Shown: in pieces, positions 49,945-63,250 of the stretch
Layout of the letters: the number at the start of each line of letters is the position of its first letter
Position numbering within the stretch: position 1 is the stretch's first letter
DNA from: Balanoglossus misakiensis
Lineage: Eukaryota; Hemichordata
Direction of reading: 5' to 3'
NCBI GenBank assembly: GCA_040954595.2
Contig: CM082595.2
Span: 3,162,001 to 3,226,000, forward strand
Length of the DNA: 64,000 bases
Made by a program: the position numbers and the translations under genes
Notes under the pieces: generated by a model
The model's input: only the letters and a program-made list of their open reading frames with translations
Databases searched by the model: none
What the model was told of the DNA's origin: nothing

Positions 49945-50031
49945 CCAAGCAGAAAGTGCATATTCTATAGTCTGTATGCTTCTGTTCTGTATTCAGTGTG
50001 CCCTCTATAAAGTCTATATGACACACCACTG

Positions 50032-50073
50032 ACTCAACAAACTCACTGGTGACTCAAGAAAAGTATCCACACT
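50032..50073 (+). repeat. Dispersed repeat family B, copy 2
   Basis: Matches 28231-28272 except at about three positions by hand alignment; downstream of the lectin gene. Confidence 0.6.
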
Positions 50074-51537
50074 GACTCAGAGACGTTTAAAGAAATCTTC
50101 TTTTTGGCTCAAGGTGCTTAAAAATTGTTTGTTAGAGGGCACACTGCCTATATTCATATATCAGAGGGCATTAACATTTCTTGGCTACACCACTGTTGAA
50201 AGAAAACATCAACAAAACACAATTGCCAGTTGATGTGAGTAGAAAAGTTTAATAAATGAAACTGATTGTGACAAAAGTTTACATAATTTTAATTTAAATG
50301 GTGATAAAATTAGAGAAAACGTCATTTGTCATGTAAAATATTTGGGAGAACTGCTTTTGAAGTCAAGTGTAGAGTTAATGTAATATGAGTGGCTAAAACT
50401 CGCGAAACTGATTAGATTTGCTGTGATCAGTTCAAACGGTGTAACTTTCTGAACGCGGTGGTTGCGAAGGACGCCACCTGTAGGCGACAATCTTCACTCC
50501 CTTGTTTACGGAAACCATACAACGCACCGGCGCAGTGCCATACAAAACGATCGTGATGATTATATACTTGTCTCTGCAAACGTTTTCACGTTTATCACGC
50601 GACATAATGAATTTAACATATTCGTTGCAATAAATTATAATACGCACTGGAGAGACAGGTCCATTTCATACTTTACTTATCTGTTTTATGGTGATCTACC
50701 AACAATGTAAAGCATAGGTCAGACATTATGATACAGACGGTGGACATGTCAAGGACAGTCTAGTGTACTCTCGTGAGTCGAGTGAGCAAAAACATGTAGT
50801 CTAGAGCTAGTACTAGACTATGTGTCTAGTCGCTCTAGGTCATGTATGTATGAGTATTGAAATGGAACCGACTAATGATAAAACTGAGCCGTATGATAAG
50901 CACATCACTGATCAGTGATCGAACAGATTTTATCTTAGATTGATGGAAAGTGGAAATAACTTCTTGATCAAAGCATAGACCCCCTCTCTCTAAGGTCTAT
51001 GATCAAAGATCAAAGCAACTTTATCTCTGGACTGTAATTAGACCTATAGCTTCTTTTGGCGCAAAACATTTTCTGGCTGTTTTAGACCCGCTAAAGTGTT
51101 TTCTGTAACAATGTTAAACGTTTAAAAATTAAGTACTATATGTAGTGGCCACGTGGGGTAGCTAATGGATAGAGCTCCCCATTTCCCATAACAATTATGT
51201 ACATTGAAACAATTTGCGTTGAGTCAACACGTCAATTAACCATGTTTATACGCTAAACGACCAATACATCATACATTGTATCCGACAGCGATAAGTGTGA
51301 TGACGTAGTGACTAAATGCGAGCTCAGTCAGCCCATAACGTGACAACATCTCCTCCTCGACTGGTCGTCGACCCGATTGCGAACTTAAAGTGGGTCACGA
51401 ACGCCGTAATTTTGACGACACGTACCCCCTACAGATTGATAAAGATCATGGTCGAAGTTTAATGTCATTCGGCAAGGACTGGTTGTAATCAACAAGGAGA
51501 CGCGACTCTCCCGTTCTCCTTTTTAAGCATTGCGTGA

Positions 51538-51635
51538 TCTCGCGAGGGTCACAGTTAATTTCCTTATGCATGACGTCATGACGTCAGAGCAGGTCATATT
51601 TCTTAGACACGAAGGCCGAATGTTGTCACGGCAAC
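51538..51635. promoter_or_regulatory. Promoter-like motif cluster (CGCG element, tandem CRE, X-box)
   Basis: Within 98 bases are TCTCGCGAGG (51538-51547, one base from the BANP element), two abutting full CRE palindromes (51571-51586) and GTTGTCACGGCAAC (51622-51635), an RFX X-box with one mismatch. No gene start could be assigned on either side. Confidence 0.45.
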
Positions 51636-53172
51636 GAACGGCCTGCGGTGCGGTGTCTGGGTTGGGACTTGTGTACAAAATGAAATGTACATCACAATAG
51701 TGCGTCTTTACAGTCACGCCTTCTGCGCTCGCGTCACTTTCAATTGCGTATTTATACCAGAACGCTATCCTTCAAGTTTCAATATCTGCTGGCAGGGACA
51801 TTTCCATATCGGGCAATTCAATGCCAAGGCGCCCGCGGAATTCAGACAAATCGTGGGAATTGGCCATGCTAACTCAACAACAGATGGGATTCTGTGGTTT
51901 TTACATTTGAATGGGAGAGATACGCTGAATTTGCTAGCCTTGTTCATGTTGTTTGGGTGATATTTATCTGGAGAGAATGATGTGTCTACTTTTTTCATTG
52001 CTTGAATCGACACACACTAATTAACCCCCCATAAAGCATAATGCAGGAAGCCGAAGGCGTTCACAGGCTACATCTTACGTATCAGTCTCTCTCAGTTCTT
52101 CGACCATGGCAGTATGTATTAATAAATTCGTTCGCCGGCGTCATCAAGGTCTTTGAAGCCACACTTTGAAAGGTCAGAACAATCAGCGACAAAGAAACGA
52201 TTTCAGAGGGACAGAAATGTATGAATCTTTAGTAACTATGCGTGAATGTAACAAGATCGGTATTTATAACTGTCTCTGGTGGACCTAAACGGAATAAAGG
52301 AAGGCTAGTTCGAATGTGGACATTTTGTATAACTTTATAGGTGATCCCATCCTAATACTTACTTCTACAATTTCAAAACAAGTTATTCAAATATCACTGC
52401 TGCGAAACTGATGTGATTAAAATATACAAAAGTACTTATGTTTTAAAAATCTTACATTACATCCTCCAGTTTTTAAATGTGTCTACTCTAAGTTTCCCAC
52501 TGTAGATCGGTGTTTAATGATCAGGAAGGAATGGATATTTATAGACCACAGTCTGGACCATGCCATGTGTACACGCGGTCCTCATTACAACTACACGTGA
52601 CATTGTATACAATTATAGGCCTACACGGTACACGCACAAATACGTGGATTTAACGTACTTACTGACCAGTACATGTGGTGCGCGTGGCTTATTAAGTTAC
52701 TGGGCACACGTGTCTATATTTGGCGGATGTTATGCCCGCCTTTAATACTTTTGTTCTCGAGTGTCGGATTTGCTTTAATAATAACTGGTCCCAACCATGC
52801 AGATTGCTGGTAGCTGTGGTAACGTAGCTGTACCGCCCCCCCCCCCCCCAACGGTGCAGCTGCGTTATCACAGCTAGCGTTCTGGTAGTGTTCAACATTT
52901 ATTGGATAGGATGACTAGATAAGCCCACACCCTCAAAATATCTAGAACATACTCGAGAATAGTAAATAGGCGTCCAACTTACTTCATCTCTTCTTGTAAG
53001 TTGTAGCGTCATCTGCACATGCTTCCGAAATTTCCGAAACTTGAAACATTCCTAAAAGTAGGGAAAGTACGCATCCAGGAATACGTAAACACATTCCTCT
53101 GTTCGTCCTTGGTAGCTGTGTATCCAGGAGGATTGTATACAAAACGAACCATTGTATTTTTCTGTGTCTTAC

Positions 53173-53230
53173 AGGTTAAAAATAACAAAATTAGCACGAT
53201 TACAGCAGACGACACGAGCATAGCCGCCAT
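53173..53230 (-). CDS. Candidate first coding exon of an unidentified gene (partial)
   Basis: The reading frame starts MAAMLVSSAVIVLILLFLT and would encode a membrane anchor or signal sequence. It ends at a good donor (AACCT followed by GTAAGA) in phase 1. The start codon is embedded in AAGATGGCGGC, a YY1-type initiator context, and a full CRE lies 35 bases upstream (53265-53272). I could not find the next exon with confidence. A following 30-base candidate exon (52982-53011) would terminate the frame. It could be a real small membrane-protein gene or chance. Confidence 0.3.
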
Positions 53231-53264
53231 CTTTCAAATTTTGACCCTTTGACCTCAATGGCGA

Positions 53265-53272
53265 TGACGTCA
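53265..53272. promoter_or_regulatory. CRE palindrome TGACGTCA
   Basis: A full cAMP-response-element palindrome upstream of the candidate exon at 53173-53230. Confidence 0.35.
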
Positions 53273-53299
53273 TTTGATTGCGCCCTCTACAAGAAAACT

Positions 53300-54029
53300 T
53301 CTTTAAACTTTCGTATGATGCACGTGATTGGAGATCTTTTCATTCATTAAAACGAGCTGAATTTCTGTATTTATACAGCGAACGCAAGATATTCCCTGAT
53401 ACCAAAGTCGATAAACCCTTATCAGTTTTCCAATGCATCCGATCCAATGGGTATAAATGGATTTGAACACAAAACTGCACAGATGACCAACTTTATGTGA
53501 AAACTGGGACTCACTAATTTATATAGCTTCAAGGCCACGTACTCCGGAAAAGAAGACTGGTCTCACACTCGCATGAAACCTGTCTCCTGCTTCTACATGC
53601 CAGCTACGATCGTGGATAAGACATTGACAATCGACAGGAAGGGCATTCATAATTAAATAATCAGACACACGGTGCACAAGGGTGATTGAAGCACCGGGAA
53701 ACGTGTCGAGATATAGAAACGAAAAACAAAGCCATGGATTGATAACCGAGAGACAAAAATTAACCATACAGGGACTGAGGGTAGTGATTACTTTCAAGTG
53801 ATTCAATTCTGAAAGCGAGGACCATCCAAATAGAATTTAATAAAGGATACAATTATAATTTAAATATTCAGCTGGTGTCCTCTATTTTTGCCAATGTCAG
53901 GCACATTGCATAATGGTTCTCAACAAGCTAATTATTGCATATTTAAATGTAATATTCATGTATGCCTTCCACAATCACGGCGCAAAAAACCCCAACACAC
54001 TTCACAATGGAAATATCACAGACTCAATT
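53300..54029. other. Intergenic, nothing recognised
   Basis: AT-rich sequence between the candidate exon and the end of the SPSB transcript. No exon, repeat or motif of note was seen. Confidence 0.5.
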
Positions 54030-56471
54030 TCTTCCATACATCAAATTTTTATTAAATAAAGTCTACGACATTCACAGTCAAGTTAAGTATAATTACTCTA
54101 CACGATACATCTACATACAAACTGTACAGACATAAACAGATAAATCTAAAATCTCTCCCTTTTTAAAAAAAAACTGTAGATACTAAGATACCTCCAACAA
54201 TTGCATTTCCAAAGTTGTTGAAGCCTGAAAACTAGGTGTGTGACCCCTTTCTTCATTTGTAATCATGCTTTTATGTTCAACAGAATATATTGTTGTCATC
54301 AACACAATAGATAGGATATCCTCTATTTTCTATTACCTGTATGGTGTGGAGAAAAATGGAGATTTGGACAATTACATTCAGAACACAAAAAAGGGGTGAT
54401 CACACCCAGAAGTCAGGCTGTTGTTTTTATAAATTATTCCCCTTTAGATAAAAATACAGGATATTCACCAGAAATTGATACAAGACTTGGTCTAGCAGTA
54501 TAAATAAAGAGTTGCCCTTTTGACAAATGTAATAGTAAAAACGAAGTCAATGTTGTTAACACGATTTCTGATAGGTCTTCTGTATTGCAAAGAATCAACG
54601 TTTCATAGCTTTACTGCACATGCTCAATAACCTCCACCAGTCAACGAACGACTCTGGTGTCATTGACCCCAATGATTAACAGTCTGGTAATATTATGCGA
54701 AGTGGCTAAGAACGACAAAATTCATGAAGGATTGCGTTATGAACTGATTCTACACTGTGATCTTTACAAAATGTAACATGACCCGCCCTCGAGTCAAGTA
54801 ACAGTGAAATCGTAAACTTGTGCAAGAAATAAAACGTCTAATTGTAACATAGTTCAGGTCTGAGGCAAAAGAAAATCCAGGATGTACAAAAAAAGAAATT
54901 GCGTATCGATTTCCTGCATTTGTAGATTTTCCCTGAAAAATGCCAGAACTGTTGGGAACTCGCTGACTTGATACTTAATTTTACACTATATTATCTTTTC
55001 GAGTTGGTGTTTGATTGTGCTATAATGCCATATACAGGAAATCTCGCAGTCAATGCAAGGACGATCTCTCACCCGTCGCCCCTCACATTCAATGTGGACT
55101 TCTTCACAAATTCCCTCCCCTTGGTTTTCTCGGTTTACGAGGTCATTAACCTACCTCCCACCTACTTAATCATCCCACTGGAATTGCTTGAACCACCACA
55201 CACAAACAACTGTATTGATTTAGTGGTATTACTCTAGACAAGCTTGATGAATATCACACTTGATTTTGTTATTTCCATTGCAGAATTTAGTCTACAGCTA
55301 AACATTATCTCAGATCAGTCACTAATTTAAAACAGAACAATCATGATGAAAATTCCACATTCTAAAATTCGTTAGAAATTTTCATTTCAAGATACACTAT
55401 AAAATAAATTGACAACGCTAAATATTTGGCATCAAAATAATATAACTACGATTATTCCATTGGTGGCAGCTCAAATTGGACAAATTTCTCTGGTACAAAA
55501 ATCATTTCAGACATACAGTGCCGAAAAGTGGCAAATTTTCACGAGTGTAAAATAAGCTGGACCAAACCAGACTTCTTCCTTATATACAAAATACAGTATT
55601 GCACCAGTTTAAAGAGCTGACTTGGAAACTGACCGCATTATTACAAAAAAAGTACACATTTACAAAATTGAGCAGTAACGGGGGAAACAAGTTTCAGCCT
55701 GTTTTGCCTTGTCCATTGCTAAAAGAAACGCAATTCTACGGTTAAAACTTGCATAGCACTGCCATACCTCAGGTGATCCCACTGGAAACATTCGAAATAA
55801 AAAAAAATAGTTTATAGTAAAATAGAGCCTCAGAAAAAAGATGCGGATCAGCACACACAAGCCAACCAGTCACTATCAATCTTCTAAAAACATGGAAGGA
55901 TTTTTTGAGCGATCTCTCTCCTTAGCACCTCTTTTGATGGGTTTCCAACGAATACATAATTTGTCGAGAATTGGGAAAACACCAACTTGGAATCACAAAT
56001 TCAGTTTTGTTCCCTTTGAACCAAGAACACGAAAGACGAGAAAATTAACGAATTTCATTCTCGGATCGTTTCATAGAAGTCAGCGTTATAGAAAAATTCA
56101 GGGATTTTCAGTACTGTATTTTTCTTCTTTCTTACATTGAGACAGTACAATAGCTGAGAAGTTGATGTGATTTCTTGTGATTTTTTACTATAATACAGAT
56201 TCTAGAATATCTGTCTTTCCAGTGAATTTCTTTAATGTCCATAAACTTGATTGCAGTCCTGTCCTTGTGGTCAGTGTAAACACCTTTATCTTGGAACCTG
56301 ATCGTGTTTTGATCGTCGCACAATCCACACAACATCTCGGATCAGAAACGGGCCCCAACACTTTTATAATGAGTTCCCTTGTGTCTGCGAGGCAAGAGAC
56401 ATAATCAGGGGGGCCTTGGTGCTTAGGTTTAGTCCTCTCAGTGTTCATCAAGATGGATGACAGTGTGATGT
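54030..56471 (-). other. Long 3' UTR of the SPSB gene
   Basis: Minus-strand sequence after the SPSB stop codon has no conserved exon. A minus-strand AATAAA (plus-strand 54048-54053) is the likely end, giving a 3' UTR of about 2.4 kb. Open frames such as 55841-56140 on the plus strand have no family signature. Confidence 0.45.
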
Positions 56472-58671
56472 TTACTGATACAAAAGGTAGTTTTTGAGTA
56501 CTGTGGGTAAAGGAAGGTCAAACACTTTGTGAAGTCTTTCCTTGCCGACTGACACCCTGATTGCACGTCTACACAGATCCATGAGAGGTAGTGGCTCAGC
56601 TGTAGAGAAAAAATACAGAAAAAATAATTGTTAGTATAAATATCAAATTTGGACAGATAATTTGAAATAGATGTACCCTTCTCTATGGCACCCTGCAAGT
56701 CTCTCACAAGCATCGTTGGACCATTTTGATAATCAGTGATCTTATTCATTAAAATTTAAAACACTGATGTTCTAACACCGGCTTGCTGTTTATTCCTCCA
56801 AAAGCTGCGATTACATTTGACTCGCAGGACAACATAATGCATCACTGCTAAATCTGATGGTGGGAAAACATACCAGCTGATCCCCAGCTGCTGTTGACAA
56901 GGACAATACAAACATGCAAATAACATCAATTTCCATGATAATAAGGTGCTCACAGACGCACGCAAAGTGCCATGTAAACAAGTGATGTATGGACGAAGTG
57001 GGACAGAGCAATTATTTTGGTTTTATCTGAGAGCAAGTTGAGTTACCCAACAAATATTTTCATGGAAAACAATTGGCTATGTATCACAAGAAACAACCCC
57101 AATTATGACGGGAAAGGGTTAATATGCCTGAAATTTACATGTTTTGTAAACTAGTTTGAAATTTCATAATACTGGCAAAATATTAAACAGTGGCTGTTTC
57201 ATGTCCACTTACAATCAACACCAAAACTGTAGCTTTGATGTTGCTTATCTGGGGCATTGCAATCTAATACCCACCAACACGTATTCGTTGGCACAGAGGT
57301 AGAGAGCCAGACATTGTAGAGAACAATCACACAGATTATCAAAATGGAAACCAGTGTCCTTTACAGAGAAAGCCACACCCCTGCTAATGAATAGGCTTGC
57401 CTACGTTACAATCAAGAATAGTCAAGCGATTCAAGGTCCATGGGGTTGAAAGGGTGAAAAAGTTGTGATACTTCTTAACACAAAGCAAGTTCCAATTACG
57501 AAGGAATCTGATTCTAGCGCCACACGCTTTCTTTTATCTGAACTGAAGTTTCTTGATTACGAGGAACAAACACACATTCTGACGACATACAGGATATGAT
57601 CTTAACTGCTATCTTAAACATGATTTTTTGTTTAGATCAGTCTGATTTGTCATGTGTGAGTAATTCAACACTTAAAAAACACCCAGCGACAATGGCCTTT
57701 TCAAATGTCAGAACCAACAGTTACTATTCTGGGAGAGGTGGACAGTGTTTTTATGGCATCCGACAAAGTGATCAATGTTATGACTCCAGGAGCAAGATTT
57801 TCTCTCGGTCTGGTGAAGCTGCAGATAGCATGTGTTGTATCAATGTGTAATGTATACCCCACAAACCATACCAATTGTTGTAAGAATACAATCCATGGCC
57901 CAGTTCCGCCATTTTAGGTTGAAGAAGGTTTTCTTCAAAAGGGGTACATACATGTATGTTTAACATGTAATACTTACGATCAAGTCCTCCGATGTATTTC
58001 ATGGTAATTTCACAATGTCCCCACACAGCACTGACAACGGGATACAATTTCTTTCCTTTAAGTCCTCTGAAAGCAATTCCAAGATACTGTCCGTCCACAA
58101 CAAAACTCAATGTTCCCTCGTCCATGTCCAGTACGACGAGAAACTTATCGGGGACGACGAAGTTCTCGTCCGAGTTCAAGAGAGTGGGATACGTGGAGCC
58201 TGGGTTGGTTTTGACGTCGTGATACAGTTTGTTCCTGCCCAGATCCCAGCCCCACGATTCCCCGTTGCTTCCTATGAGAGACTGGTAACCAACACAATGT
58301 AAAGGTGCTGCCTTGGTGGCCACTCCGACCACGGCGTGCGTGCCCCTCTGGCGCGTATTCCAATGAACCTCCCACACGTGGAGCCCCCGCGTATAGCCCT
58401 GTTTCCCCCGCACCGAGTCAGTACTTTGCGCGACCGGGTGGCGGTGGAACGTATACGGGTCGTCCTCCTTCACAAAAATGTTCAGTGATCGGTCGTTTTC
58501 ATTCCACGAGTGTTTCAGCTGAATGTCTTTGGGGACAGCGGGCATATCCAGCAGAATGTCCAGCCGGCTGGGTTTATGGAGATCCATGCTGAGGATGTAG
58601 TCTTTATTAAGTGGCTTGTAGACTGGCTCTCGGGCAATCGTCTTTATACCACCTGAAACTTTCTGGCCCAT
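56472..58671 (-). CDS. SPSB1: SPRY domain-containing SOCS box protein (SPSB1/SPSB4 type), 2 coding exons
   Basis: Exons 57978-58671 and 56472-56599 join in phase 1 to give 273 residues, the same length as human SPSB1. The protein is the substrate receptor of a Cullin-5/Elongin B-C ubiquitin ligase. The start [11 protein letters not shown] matches the SPSB1/SPSB4 N-terminus; an in-frame upstream Met at 58731 is not conserved. The SPRY/B30.2 domain (about 40-230) has [57 protein letters not shown] and [19 protein letters not shown], all typical. Exon 2 is the SOCS box: BC box [13 protein letters not shown] and Cul5 box [14 protein letters not shown], ending at the stop. Known family substrates include inducible nitric oxide synthase and Par-4, bound through a DINNN-type peptide. 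Resemblance is close to both SPSB1 and SPSB4, so this is probably the pre-duplication gene. Confidence 0.96.
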
Positions 58672-61600
58672 AGTTGCATCAGGACTGGCTTGATTTTTTT
58701 TGGAGTTGTACTGAGTTGCAAGAACCAGCAACTGTTCGGCCCTAGAGCTGAGGGTCTAGTGTTACCGCTTTTTGTTGTCGGCAGTCAAGGAGACTATTCA
58801 CTTATCAAGAAGTCAGGCAAGCAGAAATCAAAATACTGCAACAAGAAAAAGAGGAAAGGCAAAATGTTAGTGATAAATATCTCTGTAATTCCTTGACAAG
58901 TACACATCACACTGTGAATACAATGTCCTTGCTAAAAACGACGTTCGGTTCGGTATATACAAGTCCTATTTAAGCAGCAGAATCCTGACTACTTTCATAA
59001 AGGATGAAGGTTACTTACAGAGCATACACATACACAACGCTGGTCACAAAAATGTTAGTACGCCAAAGTTTTGTCTGAAGCGCGAACGGTCCTCTCAGAC
59101 TACAAAGGACACAGTGTTTCTGGTGTGGCATTTGCACTCGAACTGACCCGAACGGCCCAACTGACTGACAAATGCTGCCAACGTCCCTGGGTCCATTTGG
59201 TTAGCCATGAACTAAGAATAGAGCGTGTCCTTATAACAACTGTGGGCTGGCCTTGACCAGAGTTGAGTGCTGGAACACTCCTTGGTAAGAAGGGCAAACC
59301 AACGCGCGCTGCAATGCATGCTGTGTAATCGACTGAGGTCAAACTTCCAAAGAAGAAGCCACGCCGGTAAAACGACCTAACTCAAGATACTAAATTAGTC
59401 AGGTCCCCCTCCCCTGAACATTTTAAACTTACACAATACACGAGACCATCTCTTTTTCAATCGACATGAACCTTGGCGCTTTTGCGAGAAACTGGTTACA
59501 CAAAAGCACCATGTACTTTTATCAGAGAGAAACAGCAGGGGTCAGAGAATGGCCAGAACAATGGAGACCGGTGAACTAATGTTCGTCAGGTTTCTGGTCG
59601 TTACAGTCACACATCAAATACACAGTAGGATGCGTGAATAGAGAGTTCCAATGCACTCCACATGTTTTTCTGTCTGAGTGAAGGCTATCCGTTCACTTCA
59701 TCAGCAAGCTTTTTTCACTTCGAAGATGAGTAATCATGTTAACAGACCGTCCGACCTTCGACTATCTATGTCTGACTCCCTAATTTCCTGTTTTCATGTT
59801 ACCATGGGGATTTACGATGCCACACTTGGACCATATTGGCGGGGATGATTCTGAACTAATGAGTACTACTTGTGTGATGGAATATTCCTCTTCTCGGAAA
59901 TCAGTTTTATACAAGTGTCCCTAATGATTTTGAACAGATGATGCCACTCAGAGGAGGGTGATGATGATGAAAAGTGTGGCAAGTCTGGAGGTCACAACAA
60001 TCATAAATTCACAAAAGAAGAAAGAGTATAAACGGCAGTAATCCATGATTGGTAATTTATGAACATTTGGTACCATGTATGTATTTTCATCCAACATATG
60101 GAGAATTCTGCCGGTGGCGGCCATCTTGAGAAACACACAAACATAAAAATCACATCTACAGCCCGGCCTGCATCTACACACCAAATATCGAGGAGATAAA
60201 CCCAGGTATTTTCAAGTTCTTGATGTGGATGGGACCTAACAAATTATGAGAAGCTTACAGGAAGGTCTTCACCTTCACAGGATAATCAGGTGATTTGATA
60301 ACAATCAGGGATTGAAATGAAAACAAGCATAACATTCTTTCCAAGGTCTAAGCTACCCTACTAATCTACAATCCACTGTGCAGTGCCACACCTTTACATC
60401 AAATGAAGGCATCGCTGTTATGATCTATGATCTAGCCGATGTAAACATCTACTTGGCAGCAATGATGCCCCAGCTGGTAACTTTACAACACTTTGGAGTT
60501 CTTTTGTTAATGTATTACCAGTACTAAAAACCCAAGCCAACATGGCAAGTGTTTACAGGCCAACTGCACCAACTCATAACACAAAACGTAAAATCCATAA
60601 TGCCTAGACTTGTCACATATATGAAAAACATCTTCTTAGAAAAACAAATATATCACACGTTCAAGAAACCAACCAACGCATTGCTCATGACCTTGTAGGT
60701 TAAATATAACCAAACCACTTAGCATTACTTGGAAGATATCGGCAGCAAGAACTAATACATAGCTCATAAATATTATTCCTCTCATCAACTATATTCATTG
60801 ACTTACAACACAAATAAATAAGACTATTATTAGGTATTGAATGGGTATCTGCCTGAAGATATTTACCACATAAAAATTTCATATCATTTGATTGGGTCTG
60901 AGTACTAGACTGTGGTTCACAGTGCAAGCAGTTTTCATCAGTGACGGTTTGAACAATAGATGTGTGAAACATCAATATGACCAGATGTAGGTTGAAAATA
61001 ATTAGAAGCATGACAAAAGAATTGCCGTATCATCACTAGCAATTGGCTATTGTATTTAGAGGTACAATACAATTCTCACTTCATTATTAATATACTCGCT
61101 GATTATAGCTTAACTTAAAATATTACTAGACTCCTTTCTGTTTAATTGCGAGAATCTCACATTGTCTATTTCGACATCAGTAGGTACATCTTCCATGCAT
61201 TGTAGTGTACAGTAGCCTCCTTTCACAGTCAGCACTCAATGAAAATAAATCCATTTTTTATGCGACATCGAATGTTTCAGTTGCCAGAATAAAACTCTGT
61301 TTACTACACGTTCCAGTCATATCAAAACACCATGCCTTATGACATCTCTGGCGTACTCAGTTTTTTTTCGTCATAAACAAGGCTATTGAACTATTCAGAG
61401 TTAAGGGACAATGACGCCACTATGTCAGTAATCATTAACACAGCACAAAGTTCGTGACCCACCCTCGCTGAATGTTTCAGCTGGTCTGACATCACATGTT
61501 TCCGTGTAAACAACAATTTTTTTCTATCAGCGCGTGTCAACAGGATATCAATGGAACCCAGCAGGATAAACACTTCGCAATCAGCAAAATATGACATCAT

Positions 61601-63250
61601 AAATATAAATTATATTTGATGAGATTAAAAGTATAAAACAGTGGTTAAAACAACCATGTACTGAAAATGTATATTCAAAATTCAATATCAACTTTTACAC
61701 CATATTACACCATATTCTGCTTCTAATAATAAACTTGGATCACTTTAGAAAATGAAATTTACCAATATGGTATTACCTTTGTTAAAAGTATGTCAATTTC
61801 CCATACAACAAGCCCTTTTTAAATACAGTTTTTAAATTGCCAAATTCATACTTCATTACTTATTTCTGATCAAAACATGTCATGACTACATGTATGTCAC
61901 TTATTTTCAAAGCATTACAGAATTTTGACGGAGGATCAAAACATCTAACATGCCTGAACAAAACCTTCCGGCTGCATAATTTATGTGTTTATGCGAAGTC
62001 GTGATGCACAAGTAACCAAGTTGCCTTGAACTCTGAAAACAGCACAGTTCTCTGCCCGCCTAGCCATTGTAGCAACACACATAAGAAAACATGGTGTCCA
62101 TTTCAGTTGTTCTGAACCCAAACATATTTCTGGTAACATGTGGGTGAACTATTGATCAAAACGATGGCCAATGTCCATTCATTGGCGAAATTATTAAATG
62201 GGGTCGGCTCCATATGCCCCAATGTGAACAAAAGCATTCAGAGGCTTCAATGCTCCCATATGATACAACCAAGGAATTGATGATCTAATTTGCATATCTA
62301 TTTCCAATATTTTCCTTTCACATCACAGATGACAGCAGTTGTCTGCTACCCACAATTGTGAGCATTTAATATCTGGCAAAAATGCCTATAATTTGAACAT
62401 TACATTAGTTCAAACCATGATCAAAATTTTCATATTATGATGAAATAATGTTAAATGATATACATATTATCTGAAACCATGCAGAAGATGTGGCCTTCAT
62501 ATTTGATAAACATATTATTAGATTTCCGACACTGCTTGTTGGGCACGGATGGCCAATGCTGATGCGACCTTGAAATCTCATGCTCGATAAAAGGCTTGGA
62601 CACAATGCGGTTCCATCACAAGGCCTTGTTTACCTGTTTACAGAAGAGATTGACCAGCCCAATCCACCGGCAGGAAGTCCCGCATGATTTCAACTCAATT
62701 GATCGGAGGGGGAAGTCCAGAACCGACCCCCCCCCCTCCCCTCCCCTCCAAAACCCAAAAATCTTTTCTCATACAATGAATCTAGCTTGTATTCGACGCG
62801 ACTTGTGGTGATTAGATTGGAGGTACATTTATTATTCACAAATATACACAGTGGGCATGTGTCTTCGACCCTGAAGATGTACTTCACATGAATTAAGGCC
62901 GTTTCAATTCAACGAGGTCATTCTACTGAAATTATTACCACAGAGAAATTGGACACGCCGCACCGTCTGAATGAAGAAGTCACACGAATGAAGAAATAAA
63001 ATGTTATTTTGTTCTCTTAGATTTGAGCAACGGGAAACTATAAGCCTGACCTGCCCACGCCGGGTTCCGTCACTGCTGATTCACAATGTGACCGGCTAAA
63101 TTTTGGGTGTGTGTGACTGTGTGAGTGGACCGACAACGTTATTGATCGGGGAGCGAGGACAAAGAAATTGGATTCGACAATGAATGGATGTGAAAATCCA
63201 CGGAGACCGGATTGTGGGCCATATTAGGGCGAAAACGTGGTTCCCTTCCC
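58672..63250 (-). other. SPSB 5' UTR and probable first intron
   Basis: No coding exon was recognised. AT-rich DNA with scattered short open frames fits a long 5' intron preceding the coding start. A C-run with CCCCT repeats lies near 62730-62750. Confidence 0.4.

Larger units (their letters stand above)
49945..53172. other. Region without a confirmed gene
   Basis: No exon with family resemblance was found on either strand. A family B repeat copy is at 50032-50073. The stretch 51,300-51,800 is CpG-enriched and contains a dense set of promoter-type motifs. A poly-C run lies near 52842-52857. Confidence 0.4.

Noticed and set aside
52982-53011. Possible second exon of the candidate minus-strand gene at 53173-53230
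   Set aside because: Splice sites are fair, but joining it in phase gives a stop within ten codons, making an implausibly short protein.
55841-56140. 99-codon plus-strand open frame
   Set aside because: It lies within the predicted SPSB 3' UTR, has no domain signature and no splice support.
58672-58731. Upstream in-frame Met extending the SPSB protein by 20 residues
   Set aside because: The family start is MGQKV at 58671, and that choice gives exactly the family length of 273. The extension is unlike any SPSB N-terminus.
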